In this document: piece by piece, positions 7,786 to 17,082 of the stretch
Layout: each line of letters opens with the position of its first letter
How positions within the stretch are numbered: position 1 is the first letter of the stretch
Source of the DNA: JAPWJZ01 sp965279315
GTDB taxonomy: Bacteria > Pseudomonadota > Alphaproteobacteria > Micavibrionales > UBA2020
Direction: 5' to 3'
Length of the DNA stretch: 64,000 nt
Assembly: GCA_965279315.1 (NCBI GenBank)
Contig: OZ257145.1
Location: 620,001-684,000, forward strand
Made by a program: the position numbers and the translations under genes
Notes under the pieces: generated by a model
The model's input: the letters and a program-made list of their open reading frames with translations, nothing else
Told to the model about the DNA's origin: nothing
The model's database searches: none

Positions 7786-8103
7786 ATGGACGATGCGGAA
7801 ATTTATGAAAAAGTGAACGACTACACGCTGAGCGCCGTCAACGATTTCGACCGCCAGTCTGGCGCCGACCCCGAACTGCGCCGCATTTTCAATTTCAAGG
7901 CGCGTCAGGTGACGAACATCTTTTCGCAGTGGTACAGCGCGAGCGTTTCCAATTCGATGGTCATCCAGAAATTCAGCGAACTCGACAGCCTCGACGAAGT
8001 GGCCGAGATGCATAAACGCCTGCGCGATATGGGCGGCAACCCGCCCCCGCTGGAAGTCGATGCGCTCGGCAAACCTGCCGCCCGTCCCGTGCTGCGCCCC
8101 TGA
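7786..8103 (+). CDS. Small paralogue family, cluster 1 copy 4
   Basis: 105 residues, the most divergent copy of this cluster. Block A is RIFNFKARQVTNIFSQW; block B is KFSELDSLDEVAEMHKRLRDMGG with NPPPLEVDALGKP. It ends RPVLRP, close to the ALRP end of the J-domain protein. TAGGAG sits 8 bases before the ATG. The 46-base gap upstream contains TTGACG at 7751, but the matching -10 position would fall in the ribosome site, so a separate promoter is not claimed. Confidence 0.8.
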   Translation: MDDAEIYEKVNDYTLSAVNDFDRQSGADPELRRIFNFKARQVTNIFSQWYSASVSNSMVIQKFSELDSLDEVAEMHKRLRDMGGNPPPLEVDALGKPAARPVLRP

Positions 8104-8161
8104 GCGCGAAGGCTGCACCAAAATTCACCCGGATTTGCACCGTAATTGCACAGCCCGTCCG

Positions 8162-8190
8162 TTGACGGATTCTGCAATCCCAAGTACATT
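8162..8190 (+). promoter_or_regulatory. Candidate sigma-70 promoter of the dcw cluster
   Basis: TTGACG at 8162-8167, 17-base spacer, TACATT at 8185-8190 (4 of 6 to the -10 consensus). It lies about 120 bases upstream of rsmH in the otherwise empty 8104-8311 interval. No mraZ gene or tandem TGGG-type MraZ boxes are present. Confidence 0.45.
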
Positions 8191-8311
8191 ATAAACAGGG
8201 TTGAATAAGGCATGGTTTTTCAGGGGTGTTTAACCGGCCGGATTTGACGTAAAGCAATAAATAAATGGCAGCGGCGGCAAGCCGCGCCGATGTTTTTGGG
8301 GTTGCACAGGC

Positions 8312-9292
8312 TTGGCCGATTTTAGCGACATTGTTTCCGCGACGGGAACAAGCGGGCATATTCCGGTGATGCTGCGCGAAGTTTTGCAAACGCTCGCGCC
8401 GCGCGACGGCGGCGTCTATGTCGATGGCACGTTTGGCGCGGGCGGTTATACGCGCGAAATCCTGAAGGCCGCAAACTGCACCGTTTACGCGATTGACCGT
8501 GACCCGCATGCGATCGAGCGCGCGAACATCATGGCAAAAGAATTTGATGGCCGCCTGATCCCCGTGCAGGGATGCTTCGGCGATGTGACCGAATTGCTGG
8601 CGGAGCACGGCATCGGCAAGATCGACGGCATCGTGCTGGACCTGGGCGTTTCGTCGCTGCAGCTGTCGACGCCGGAGCGCGGATTTTCATTCATGCATGA
8701 CGGGCCGCTCGACATGCGCATGAGCCTTGACGGCACATCCGCCGCCGATGTGGTGAACCGCGCGCCCGAAAAAGAAATCGCGGATATTTTATACACCTAT
8801 GGCGAGGAACGCGCATCGCGCGCGATTGCCAAAAAAATCGTCGCCTCGCGCCCCATCCTGACGACCAAGGCACTGGTCAATGTCGTGCACAGCGTGCTGC
8901 CGATGCATGGCGGGCTGAAGACCGACACTGCCACGCGCACATTCCAGGCCCTGCGCATTTTCGTGAATGACGAGCTGGAGGAACTGGAACGCGCCCTGAA
9001 ATCCGCCGAAGAGATACTGAACACCGATGGCCGCCTGGTCGTCGTGTCGTTCCATTCGCTGGAAGACTGGCGCGTGAAGCATTTCCTGAAGGAAAAAACC
9101 GGCCGCACCTCGAACGTGTCGCGCCATCTGCCCATCAAGGAAGACAACCGCAAGGCCAGCTTCACGGTCGAGGCGAATAACGGCCTGTCGCCGCAGCCGG
9201 ATGAAATCCTGGCCAACCCCCGCTCACGTTCCGCCCGGCTGCGTTACGGCATCCGCACGGCGGCACCCGTCATGGAGGCACTGCATGCGTAA
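8312..9292 (+). CDS. rsmH: 16S rRNA (cytosine-1402 N4) methyltransferase
   Basis: RsmH (MraW) methylates C1402 in the 30S decoding centre using S-adenosylmethionine. 326 residues with the conserved N-terminus GHIPVMLREVL, SAM loop VDGTFGAGGYTREIL, AIDRDPHAI, DLGVSSLQL, ERGFSFMHDGPLDMRM and C-terminal SFHSLEDWRVKHFL plus SRSARLR. The start is a TTG at 8312, forced because the conserved HIPVM lies only 15 residues in and no ATG is in frame. First gene of the dcw cluster; it overlaps ftsL by 8 bases. Confidence 0.96.
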   Translation: MADFSDIVSATGTSGHIPVMLREVLQTLAPRDGGVYVDGTFGAGGYTREILKAANCTVYAIDRDPHAIERANIMAKEFDGRLIPVQGCFGDVTELLAEHGIGKIDGIVLDLGVSSLQLSTPERGFSFMHDGPLDMRMSLDGTSAADVVNRAPEKEIADILYTYGEERASRAIAKKIVASRPILTTKALVNVVHSVLPMHGGLKTDTATRTFQALRIFVNDELEELERALKSAEEILNTDGRLVVVSFHSLEDWRVKHFLKEKTGRTSNVSRHLPIKEDNRKASFTVEANNGLSPQPDEILANPRSRSARLRYGIRTAAPVMEALHA

Positions 9293-9947
9293 AACGGCGA
9301 TGCTCTGGCTTGTACTGGCGGTGCTGTGCGGCGGGATGCTGTTCCAGACCAGCCAGCGTGTGACCGATGGACGCACGCAACTGGCGGGCATCGAGGCGGC
9401 GGTGCGCAAGGAAGACGAGCACCTGCGCGTGCTGCAGGCGGAATGGAGCTACCTGAACCAGCCCGACCGGCTGGAAAAACTGTCGAACCAATACCTGCAC
9501 CTTGCGCCGTTGAAGGGCAAGCAGTTTGCGAAGGTCGCCGACCTTGAACAGCGGCCGGCCGATGTGGTCGCATCGATAGACCCTGCCGCGCCCGTGATCG
9601 AACCCGAAGCGGCCGCGGCCCCCGTTGTCACCGCCGAGGAACCTGCGGCTGCCGCGCCCGCCGTAAAACCCGCGCCCGTCACGGCAACTGCGCCGCCCGC
9701 GCCGCTCCTGAAACCTGTGCCGCAAAAGCCCGCAACCGCCGCCGTCAAGCCGCAGCCCGTCGTGAAGGCGAAGCCGCAGCCGTCGCTGGTCTGGAAAGCG
9801 CCGCCCCCGCCCGCTGCCCGCAAGCCGGGCATGGCGTGGAGAACTCAGCAGCCGCGCAAAAATCCGCCCACTTATGCGCCGCCTGCGCCGCAACCGCAGC
9901 AGCCGCGCAAATTCGGCGATCTCATGAAAAGCCTGGGGGTGCAGTGA
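9285..9947 (+). CDS. ftsL: Cell division protein FtsL with long Pro/Ala-rich C-terminal tail
   Basis: FtsL is a bitopic divisome protein that joins FtsQ/FtsB-type partners and activates FtsWI. Residues 5-22 (AMLWLVLAVLCGGMLFQ) form the single membrane anchor. A short periplasmic coiled coil follows (about 30-60) and then YLNQPDRLEKLSNQYLHLAPL, typical of the family. Residues 100-220 are a Pro/Ala/Lys-rich low-complexity extension ending KFGDLMKSLGVQ, giving 220 residues against about 100-130 normally. Start ATG at 9285 with GGAGG 6 bases upstream. Identification rests on position and architecture because FtsL sequences diverge quickly. Confidence 0.88.
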   Translation: MRKTAMLWLVLAVLCGGMLFQTSQRVTDGRTQLAGIEAAVRKEDEHLRVLQAEWSYLNQPDRLEKLSNQYLHLAPLKGKQFAKVADLEQRPADVVASIDPAAPVIEPEAAAAPVVTAEEPAAAAPAVKPAPVTATAPPAPLLKPVPQKPATAAVKPQPVVKAKPQPSLVWKAPPPPAARKPGMAWRTQQPRKNPPTYAPPAPQPQQPRKFGDLMKSLGVQ

Positions 9948-9949
9948 CC

Positions 9950-11680
9950 ATGTCGGGCATTTTTCAACGCGACAAAATGGATATTCCGGGCGAACGCTCC
10001 TCCACCCTGGGCCTCGCGAAAACGCGGCTTGTGCTGGTGGCGTCGGTGTTTGTGCTGGGCTATCTTGCGATCTCCCTGCGCCTGACCGACCTGACGTTAT
10101 TGCGTGACCGCCCCGCGCCCGAAACCGCATCGATGGGCGGCGAAGGCGTGAAGCCGCTGACGAAACCCCTGCGCGGCACGATTGTGGACCGCAACGGCGA
10201 ATTGATGGCGACATCGCTTGCCATGCCGTCCGTCTTTGCAAACAACGCGCTGATCGATGACCCGAAACAGGTGGCATCCGAGCTTGCCAAAATCCTGACG
10301 GAGCAAAAAGAAGCCGACTTGTTGAAAAAACTCGCCTCCGGCCGCAAATTCGTCTGGATACAGCGCAATATCACGCCGCGCCAGCAATATGCGATCAATG
10401 CGCTGGGCCATCCCGGCCTTGGTTTCCAGGACGAAGACCGCCGCATTTACCCCGCCGGTTCGCTCGCCGCGCATATCACCGGCTACACCGATGTCGACGG
10501 CCACGGCATCGCGGGCATCGAAAAGCTCGGCAATGCGCAGCTGGAAAAGGGCGACAAGCCCGTTGCGCTGACGATCGACCTGCGCGTGCAGCATATCCTG
10601 CACCGCGAACTGGCCGCATCGATGGAAAAATTCCGCGCCAAGGCGGCGGCGGGCGTCGTGATGGATGTGAACACCGGCGAAATCATCGCCATGGTGTCGC
10701 TGCCCGATTTCGACCCGCACCATCCGTCAAGCGCAACCGATGACGGCAAATTCAACCGCGTCAGCCTCGGCGTGTTTGAAATGGGCTCGACGTTCAAGCT
10801 GTTTTCGACGGCAGCCGCGCTTGACAGCGGCCGCGTCAGCTTCGGCAGCACGTTCGACACCACGCAGCCGATCAAGATCGGGCGCTTCACCATCAGCGAT
10901 TACCACGCCCTGCACCGTGTGCAGTCGGTCCCGGAAATTTTCATGCATTCGTCCAACATCGGCACTGCGCGCATGGCCCAGACGATGGGGCCGGACGGGC
11001 TGAAGGATTTTTACAAGCGCATGGGTTTCTTTGCCCAGGTGCCCGTCGATATCCCCGAGCGCGGCTGGCCGCTGTTCCCCAACCCGTGGCGCGAAGTGAG
11101 CACGCTCACCGCTTCCTTCGGGCATGGCATCGCGGTGTCGCCCCTTCACCTGGTGCGTGCGGCATCGGCACTGGTGAATGGCGGCGTGATGGTGACACCG
11201 CAGCTGGTGAAGAAAGATTCCAAGACGCTGCTGCCGCAATCGCCCGCAGGCGAGCGCGTGGTGACGCCGCAAACATCGCTGAAGGTGCGCCAGTTGATGG
11301 AACTGACCGTCGCCGAAGGCACGGGCAGCAAGGCCGCAGTTGAAGGCTATAACGTGGGCGGCAAGACCGGCACGGCGGAGAAGAACAAGAACGGCCGTTA
11401 TGACCACAATGCGTTGATGTCGTCCTTCATCGGCGTCTTCCCGATCGGCGAGCCGCGCTATGCGGTGCTGGCGATGATGGACGAGCCGAAACCCGCGCCC
11501 GACACGTTCGGCTACGCAACCGGCGGCTGGACCGCAGCGCCTGTCGTGGGCCGCGTGATCGAGCAGATGGGCCCGCTATACCAAATTCCCCCGTCGCTCG
11601 ATACCTCCGGCGAAATCATGAGCGACATGGCACAATACATCAAGGGAGCGAAGAGTGCGTCTTCTGGAACTGATCGGTGA
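9950..11680 (+). CDS. ftsI: Septal peptidoglycan transpeptidase FtsI (PBP3)
   Basis: Monofunctional class B penicillin-binding protein that cross-links septal peptidoglycan with FtsW. 576 residues: one N-terminal membrane helix (about 25-45), dimerisation/pedestal domain (PLRGTIVDRNGELMATS), and transpeptidase domain with active-site S280 in GSTFK, SSN in HSSNIGTARMA, and K472 in GGKTGTAEK. The ATG at 9950 is 2 bases after the ftsL stop, behind GGGGGT. The 3' end overlaps murE by 26 bases, an unusually long overlap for this cluster. Confidence 0.97.
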   Translation: MSGIFQRDKMDIPGERSSTLGLAKTRLVLVASVFVLGYLAISLRLTDLTLLRDRPAPETASMGGEGVKPLTKPLRGTIVDRNGELMATSLAMPSVFANNALIDDPKQVASELAKILTEQKEADLLKKLASGRKFVWIQRNITPRQQYAINALGHPGLGFQDEDRRIYPAGSLAAHITGYTDVDGHGIAGIEKLGNAQLEKGDKPVALTIDLRVQHILHRELAASMEKFRAKAAAGVVMDVNTGEIIAMVSLPDFDPHHPSSATDDGKFNRVSLGVFEMGSTFKLFSTAAALDSGRVSFGSTFDTTQPIKIGRFTISDYHALHRVQSVPEIFMHSSNIGTARMAQTMGPDGLKDFYKRMGFFAQVPVDIPERGWPLFPNPWREVSTLTASFGHGIAVSPLHLVRAASALVNGGVMVTPQLVKKDSKTLLPQSPAGERVVTPQTSLKVRQLMELTVAEGTGSKAAVEGYNVGGKTGTAEKNKNGRYDHNALMSSFIGVFPIGEPRYAVLAMMDEPKPAPDTFGYATGGWTAAPVVGRVIEQMGPLYQIPPSLDTSGEIMSDMAQYIKGAKSASSGTDR

Positions 11681-13157
11681 TGCGGACGGGGTGACGGTCA
11701 GCAACCGCGCCCGCGCCGCAGAGCTTGACATCACAGGCCTGACCGCCGACAGCCGCGAAGTGCGCGCAGGTTTCCTGTTTGCCGCATTCCCGGGAAACAA
11801 GGTCGATGGCCGCGATTTCATCGCCGATGCGATTGCGCGCGGCGCCACCGCCATCCTGGCGCCCGAAGGCCTCTCCGCTGTCGGTATTGGCGGCGTGGTC
11901 GTGACCGACACAAACCCGCGCCAGAGATTCGCGCATATGGCCGCCACCTATTTCGGCCGCCAGATGGATACCGTGGTGGCCGTGACCGGCACGAATGGCA
12001 AAAGCTCGACCGTCAATTTCTGCCGCCAGATCTGGCAGTCGATGGACCATGCCGCCGCATCGCTCGGCACCATCGGGATCATCGCGGATTTCGGGGGTGG
12101 ACGGGGGATCAATCGCGCAGGTTCGCTCACCACCCCCGACCCCGTCACGCTTCATTCCGAAATTGCGGAGCTGGAGGCGGCGGGCGTGACGCATTTGGCA
12201 ATCGAGGCCTCGTCGCAAGGCATGGATCAATACCGCCTCGACGGGTTGAAAATTTCCGCCGCCGGTTTCACGAACCTGACGCGCGACCATCTGGATTACC
12301 ACGGCACGATGGACAAGTATTTCGATTCGAAGGCGCGCCTGTTCAGCGAGATGATCGCGGCCAACGGCATCGCCGTCATCAATGCCGACAGCGATTATGC
12401 CGGCAAGGTGCGCGCCGTTTGCGAAAAGCGCGGCTTGCGCGTGATTGATTTCGGATCAAACGCATCCGATATCCGCCTTGTGCGCCGCAAGCCGCTGCCG
12501 GGCGGGCAGTTCATGGAATTGCAGCTGTTCGGCGAGCGGTATGAGCTGGAACTGCCGCTGGTGGGTGATTTTCAGGCATCGAACGCCCTCTGCGCGCTGG
12601 GCCTGGTGATTGCCGAGAAACCGGATGATCGCGGCATGCATATGCGCGCCGTCTATGCGCTGGAAAAACTGCAGAGCGTGCGCGGACGACTGGAATATGC
12701 GGCGAAGCACCCGAATGGCGCGGCGGTCTATGTCGATTACGCGCATTCGCCCGATGGTTTAGAGACAATGCTGCGCGCGCTGCGCCCGCATACGCAAAAC
12801 AAATTGCATGTGGTGTTCGGCTGCGGCGGCGACCGCGACAAGGGCAAGCGCCCGATGATGGGTGAAATCGCCATGCGCCTGGCCGACCGCGTGATCGTGA
12901 CGGATGACAACCCCCGCACCGAAGACGCGACCGCCGTGCGCGCCGACATCATGAAGGGCTGCCCCGATAAATTGAAAGTGACGGAGATGGCCGGACGCCG
13001 CGATGCGATCCGCGCCGCCGTTGCAAAACTTTCGCCCGGCGATGTGCTGGTGATTGCGGGCAAGGGCCATGAACAGGGGCAGATCGTGGGCAAGGAAATT
13101 TTGCCGTTCGACGATGTGACCGAAGCCAGGAATGCCGTGTTGGAAGTGACCAAATGA
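11655..13157 (+). CDS. murE: UDP-MurNAc-L-Ala-D-Glu:meso-diaminopimelate ligase
   Basis: Adds the third stem-peptide residue in the cytoplasm. 500 residues with ATP loop VTGTNGKSST, the central Mur ligase domain (EASSQGMDQYRLDGL, NLTRDHLDYHGTM) and C-terminal domain VDYAHSPDGLETML. The DNPR motif (TDDNPRTED) marks specificity for meso-diaminopimelate rather than lysine. The start is GTG at 11655, inside the ftsI 3' end, with GGGAG upstream. Its stop overlaps the murF start (ATGA). Confidence 0.97.
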   Translation: MRLLELIGDADGVTVSNRARAAELDITGLTADSREVRAGFLFAAFPGNKVDGRDFIADAIARGATAILAPEGLSAVGIGGVVVTDTNPRQRFAHMAATYFGRQMDTVVAVTGTNGKSSTVNFCRQIWQSMDHAAASLGTIGIIADFGGGRGINRAGSLTTPDPVTLHSEIAELEAAGVTHLAIEASSQGMDQYRLDGLKISAAGFTNLTRDHLDYHGTMDKYFDSKARLFSEMIAANGIAVINADSDYAGKVRAVCEKRGLRVIDFGSNASDIRLVRRKPLPGGQFMELQLFGERYELELPLVGDFQASNALCALGLVIAEKPDDRGMHMRAVYALEKLQSVRGRLEYAAKHPNGAAVYVDYAHSPDGLETMLRALRPHTQNKLHVVFGCGGDRDKGKRPMMGEIAMRLADRVIVTDDNPRTEDATAVRADIMKGCPDKLKVTEMAGRRDAIRAAVAKLSPGDVLVIAGKGHEQGQIVGKEILPFDDVTEARNAVLEVTK

Positions 13158-14593
13158 CAGACAAACAGATTTTGTGGACATCAGATGATGCAGCCGCCGC
13201 AACGAATGGCAAAGCGACCGCCGCGTTCGAGGCGACAGGCGTATCCATCGATACCCGCACGCTGAAAAAAGGCGAATTGTTCCTTGCGCTGAAAGGGGAC
13301 GCGCTGGACGGGCACAATTACGTCGAGGCCGCGTTCAAGGCCGGCGCATCCGCCGCCGTCGTGGAAGAATCATTCCAGCCGAAAGATGCCGGCTGGCCGC
13401 TGCTGCGCGTGGCTGACACCACAAAGGCATTGGAAAATCTTGGCATCGCTGCCCGTGCGCGATCAACAGCCGTCATCATCGGCGTGACGGGATCTGCGGG
13501 CAAGACCGGCACGAAAGAAATTTTATACGTCCTGTTCGGCGCGCTGGGCGAGACGCATGCGAGCAAGAAAAGCTTCAACAACCATTGGGGCGTGCCGCTG
13601 TCGCTGGCGAACCTGCCGCTGACCGCGAAATATGCCATTTTCGAAATGGGCATGAACCATGCGGGCGAAATGACGATGCTGTCGTCCTGGGTGAAGCCGC
13701 AATTCGTGCTGATCACGACGGTGGAACCCGCGCATATCGAGCATTTCAAGACTGTCGAGGCGATTGCCGATGCGAAGGCGGAGATTTTCACAGGCATGAC
13801 CGAAGACGGCGTCGCCGTGCTGCCTGCCGATAACGCACATTTCAAGCGGCTGAAGACCGCCGCCGAAAAACAGGGCCTGCGCAAAATATACGGCTTTGGC
13901 GAGGAAGACGAGGAGGCGCAATCGCGCCTTGTCGATTGCGCGCTGCATGCCGACAGCAGCCGCGTGACCGCCGACATCCTGGGCGAGCGCGTGAAATATA
14001 AACTGGGCATCCCCGGCAAGCATATCGTGATGAACAGCCTTGGCGCGATGACGATTGTGAAGGCCGCAGGCGGCAATTTGCAAAAAGCCGCCGATGCGCT
14101 GAAAAATGCCGAAGCGACCGAGGGGCGCGGCAACCGAATTTCGCTGAACATCGCGGAGGGGCAAGCCCCCCTGACGATCATCGATGAAAGCTATAACGCC
14201 AACCCCGCATCGATGGCGGCGGCGTTCCGCGTGTTTGAAATGGCCGTGCCGCCCGAGGGCGGCCGCCGCATCGCGGTGCTGGGCGACATGCTGGAATTGG
14301 GCAAGGACGGCCCGCGCCTGCATGCCGACCTTGCAAACCCGCTGTTGCGCGCGAAAGTGGATTTATTGTACTGCTGCGGCCCGCAGATGGATGCGCTGTA
14401 TCAGGCCCTGCCGGAACCGTGGCGCGGCGGCCATGCGAATGACAGCCGCGCGCTGGCCGCATTGATCGTCGCCGCCGTGAAACCGGGCGATGTGCTGCTG
14501 GTCAAGGGGTCGGCGGGCAGCAAGATGGGATATATCGTGCATGAGCTGCAAATGGCGCGGGAAAAGACGAAGGAACAACGCAATGCTGTATAA
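13154..14593 (+). CDS. murF: UDP-MurNAc-tripeptide:D-Ala-D-Ala ligase
   Basis: Completes the UDP-MurNAc-pentapeptide. 479 residues: N-terminal uridine-binding domain with SIDTRTLKKGELFLALKG, ATP loop VTGSAGKTGTKE, KKSFNNHWGVPLSL, FEMGMNHAGEM and C-terminal DESYNANPASMAAAF with GDMLELG. Start overlaps murE by 4 bases; end overlaps mraY by 11 bases, consistent with translational coupling. Confidence 0.97.
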   Translation: MTDKQILWTSDDAAAATNGKATAAFEATGVSIDTRTLKKGELFLALKGDALDGHNYVEAAFKAGASAAVVEESFQPKDAGWPLLRVADTTKALENLGIAARARSTAVIIGVTGSAGKTGTKEILYVLFGALGETHASKKSFNNHWGVPLSLANLPLTAKYAIFEMGMNHAGEMTMLSSWVKPQFVLITTVEPAHIEHFKTVEAIADAKAEIFTGMTEDGVAVLPADNAHFKRLKTAAEKQGLRKIYGFGEEDEEAQSRLVDCALHADSSRVTADILGERVKYKLGIPGKHIVMNSLGAMTIVKAAGGNLQKAADALKNAEATEGRGNRISLNIAEGQAPLTIIDESYNANPASMAAAFRVFEMAVPPEGGRRIAVLGDMLELGKDGPRLHADLANPLLRAKVDLLYCCGPQMDALYQALPEPWRGGHANDSRALAALIVAAVKPGDVLLVKGSAGSKMGYIVHELQMAREKTKEQRNAV

Positions 14594-15665
14594 CCTGCTC
14601 TACCCGCTGGCGTCGGAATACCAGATTTTCAACTTGTTTAAATACATCACCTTCCGCGCCGGTGGCGCGATGATGACGGCGATGCTGCTGTGCTTCGTCA
14701 TCGGCCCTCCCTTCATCCGCTGGCTGAAATCGAAAAAGGCGGAACAGCCGATCCGCTCCGACGGGCCGGAAACGCACCAGAAGAAAAAAGGCACGCCGAC
14801 CATGGGCGGCCTCATGATTATTTTCTCCGTCACGCTGTCCACGCTGCTGTGGGTCGATATCAAAAACCCCTATATGTGGGTCGTGCTGTGGGTGTTTATC
14901 GGCTTTGGGGTTATCGGCTTCTTTGACGACTACGCCAAGCTGACGAAAAAAGGCAGCAAAGGCGTGCCGGGCAAGCTGCGCCTGCTACTGGAGGGGGCGA
15001 TCGCATTGGTTGCCGTGCTGGCGGTGATGAACCTGACGACCGGAAACCTGGGCAGCAGCCTTGCCTTTCCGTTTTTGAAAGATACGCTGCTAAACCTCGG
15101 CTGGTTCTTTGTCCCCTTTGGATTGTTCGTGATCGTTGGCGGCGCGAATGCGGTGAACCTGACCGACGGGCTGGATGGCCTTGCGATCGGGCCGATCATG
15201 ATCACGGCGGCGAGTTTCGGCATCATTTCATACCTTGTCGGCAACGCGGTCTTCGCCGAATACCTGCAGATCCATTACGTGCGGGATTCGGGCGAGCTGG
15301 CGGTGTTCTGCGGCGCGCTGGTGGGCGCGGGGCTTGGGTTCCTGTGGTACAACGCGCCGCCCGCGATGGTATTCATGGGAGATACCGGTTCGCTTGCCAT
15401 GGGGGGCGCGCTGGGCGCCATGGCGGTTGTGACGAAACATGAAATCGTACTGGGCATCATCGGCGGGCTGTTCGTGATCGAGACGCTGTCGGTCATTATC
15501 CAGGTCGTATCGTTCAAGACGCGCGGCAAGCGCGTGTTCAAGATGGCGCCCATCCACCACCATTTCGAAAAACAGGGCTGGCCGGAGACGCAAGTGGTGA
15601 TCCGGTTCTGGATCATCTCGATCATCTTCGCGCTGCTTGGCCTTGCGACGCTGAAGCTGAGGTAA
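14583..15665 (+). CDS. mraY: Phospho-MurNAc-pentapeptide transferase
   Basis: Integral membrane enzyme that transfers phospho-MurNAc-pentapeptide to undecaprenyl phosphate to make lipid I. 360 residues with about ten membrane segments. Catalytic signatures: GTPTMGGLMI, FFDDYAKLTKK (Asp pair), NAVNLTDGLDGLA, GDTGSLAMGGALG and the Mg/His loop PIHHHFEKQGWPE. The ATG at 14583 lies within the murF end; the longer open frame upstream is murF read out of frame. Confidence 0.97.
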   Translation: MLYNLLYPLASEYQIFNLFKYITFRAGGAMMTAMLLCFVIGPPFIRWLKSKKAEQPIRSDGPETHQKKKGTPTMGGLMIIFSVTLSTLLWVDIKNPYMWVVLWVFIGFGVIGFFDDYAKLTKKGSKGVPGKLRLLLEGAIALVAVLAVMNLTTGNLGSSLAFPFLKDTLLNLGWFFVPFGLFVIVGGANAVNLTDGLDGLAIGPIMITAASFGIISYLVGNAVFAEYLQIHYVRDSGELAVFCGALVGAGLGFLWYNAPPAMVFMGDTGSLAMGGALGAMAVVTKHEIVLGIIGGLFVIETLSVIIQVVSFKTRGKRVFKMAPIHHHFEKQGWPETQVVIRFWIISIIFALLGLATLKLR

Positions 15666-15666
15666 C

Positions 15667-17082
15667 ATGATCGACCTTCGCGCACTCAAAGAAAAGCTGA
15701 ACGGCAAGCCCATCCTGATCGTGGGGCTTGGCAAATCGGGGATGCCTGTGTTTGAGGCGTGCAAGGCGGCGGATATCGACACCATCCTGTGGGATGATAC
15801 GCCCGCGCAACGCGACGGGGCGGCTGCGAAAAATGCGGTGGTCAAGGATCCCGCCAATATAGATTTCAACGATATCGCGCTTGTCTGCCTGTCCCCCGGC
15901 ATTCCACTGACGCATCCCGCCCCGCATCCTGTTGTCGCCAAGGCAAAGGCGGCCGGCGTGGAGGTGACGGGCGATATAGAGCTGTTCCACCGCGCGAAGC
16001 CGAGGGCGAAAACCATCGGCATTACCGGCACGAATGGCAAATCGACGACCACCGCGCTGATCGGGCATATCCTGAAAGAAGCGCATGTGCCGAGCGCGGT
16101 CGGCGGCAATATCGGCGAAGCGGTGCTGACGCTGCCCGAGCTGCCGGAGGATGGGGTATATGTGCTGGAAATGTCGTCATACCAGACCGACCTTGCCACC
16201 ACTTTCGCGCCCAATATCTCGCTGCTGGTCAATACCAGCCCCGACCACCTCGACCGTCATGGCGACATGGCCGGATATATCGCGGCGAAGGAACGCATGT
16301 TCCGGGGAAGCGGCGTTGCGATCATCAGCATGGATGACGAAGGCTGCATGGGCGTGTATGAACGGCTGAAGGCGAAGGCGCAGCGGCGCATTATCGCGGT
16401 GTCGGTCGTACGGCCGCTGACGCATGGCGTGTTCGCATCGAAGGAAGGCGTGCTGTTCGACGGCAAGAACAAAATTCTCGACCTCAACACCTGCAAGGCG
16501 CTGCAGGGGCAGCATAACTGGCAGAATGCCGCGATGGCCTATGCCGCCGCCCGCGAATCCGGCGTTGCGCCGGATGTGATCGTGAAGGCGATGCAAAGCT
16601 TCCCCGGCCTTGCGCACCGCCAGAATATTGTGCGTTTCATCGGGCCCGTCGCCTATATCAACGACAGCAAGGCCACGAACGACCAGGCCGCCGCCATGGC
16701 GCTGCGCACCTTCAATCCCATTTACTGGATTGCGGGCGGCAAGCCGAAAGAAGGCGGATATGCGGATTGCAGCAAATACTTGTCCAACGTGCGCCACGCC
16801 TTCCTGATCGGGCAGGCCGAAAACGAAATGGCCGAATGGCTGCAGGGCAGCGGCACGGCCTTCACCCGCAGCGGTACGATGGATAAGGCGGTCGAAGCCG
16901 CGCATGTCCTTGCGCAGGAAGAAACGAAGGACAAGGCCGTGGTGCTGCTGTCCCCCGCCTGCGCCAGCATGGACCAGTTCAGGAATTTCGAGCATCGGGG
17001 CGAAGTTTTCACCGAATTGGTGAAGGCATTGAAGCCGCTGCCTGTCGAGCCCAAAAAATCCGCAACCGGAGGAAAAGCATGA
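15667..17082 (+). CDS. murD: UDP-MurNAc-L-alanine:D-glutamate ligase
   Basis: Adds D-Glu to UDP-MurNAc-L-Ala. 471 residues with N-terminal Rossmann motif ILIVGLGKSGMPV, LSPGIPLTHP, ATP loop GITGTNGKSTTTALIGH, VLEMSSYQTD, NTSPDHLDRHG and C-terminal INDSKATNDQAAAMAL with WIAGGKPKEGG. The start follows the mraY stop by 1 base, and the stop overlaps ftsW. Confidence 0.97.
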   Translation: MIDLRALKEKLNGKPILIVGLGKSGMPVFEACKAADIDTILWDDTPAQRDGAAAKNAVVKDPANIDFNDIALVCLSPGIPLTHPAPHPVVAKAKAAGVEVTGDIELFHRAKPRAKTIGITGTNGKSTTTALIGHILKEAHVPSAVGGNIGEAVLTLPELPEDGVYVLEMSSYQTDLATTFAPNISLLVNTSPDHLDRHGDMAGYIAAKERMFRGSGVAIISMDDEGCMGVYERLKAKAQRRIIAVSVVRPLTHGVFASKEGVLFDGKNKILDLNTCKALQGQHNWQNAAMAYAAARESGVAPDVIVKAMQSFPGLAHRQNIVRFIGPVAYINDSKATNDQAAAMALRTFNPIYWIAGGKPKEGGYADCSKYLSNVRHAFLIGQAENEMAEWLQGSGTAFTRSGTMDKAVEAAHVLAQEETKDKAVVLLSPACASMDQFRNFEHRGEVFTELVKALKPLPVEPKKSATGGKA

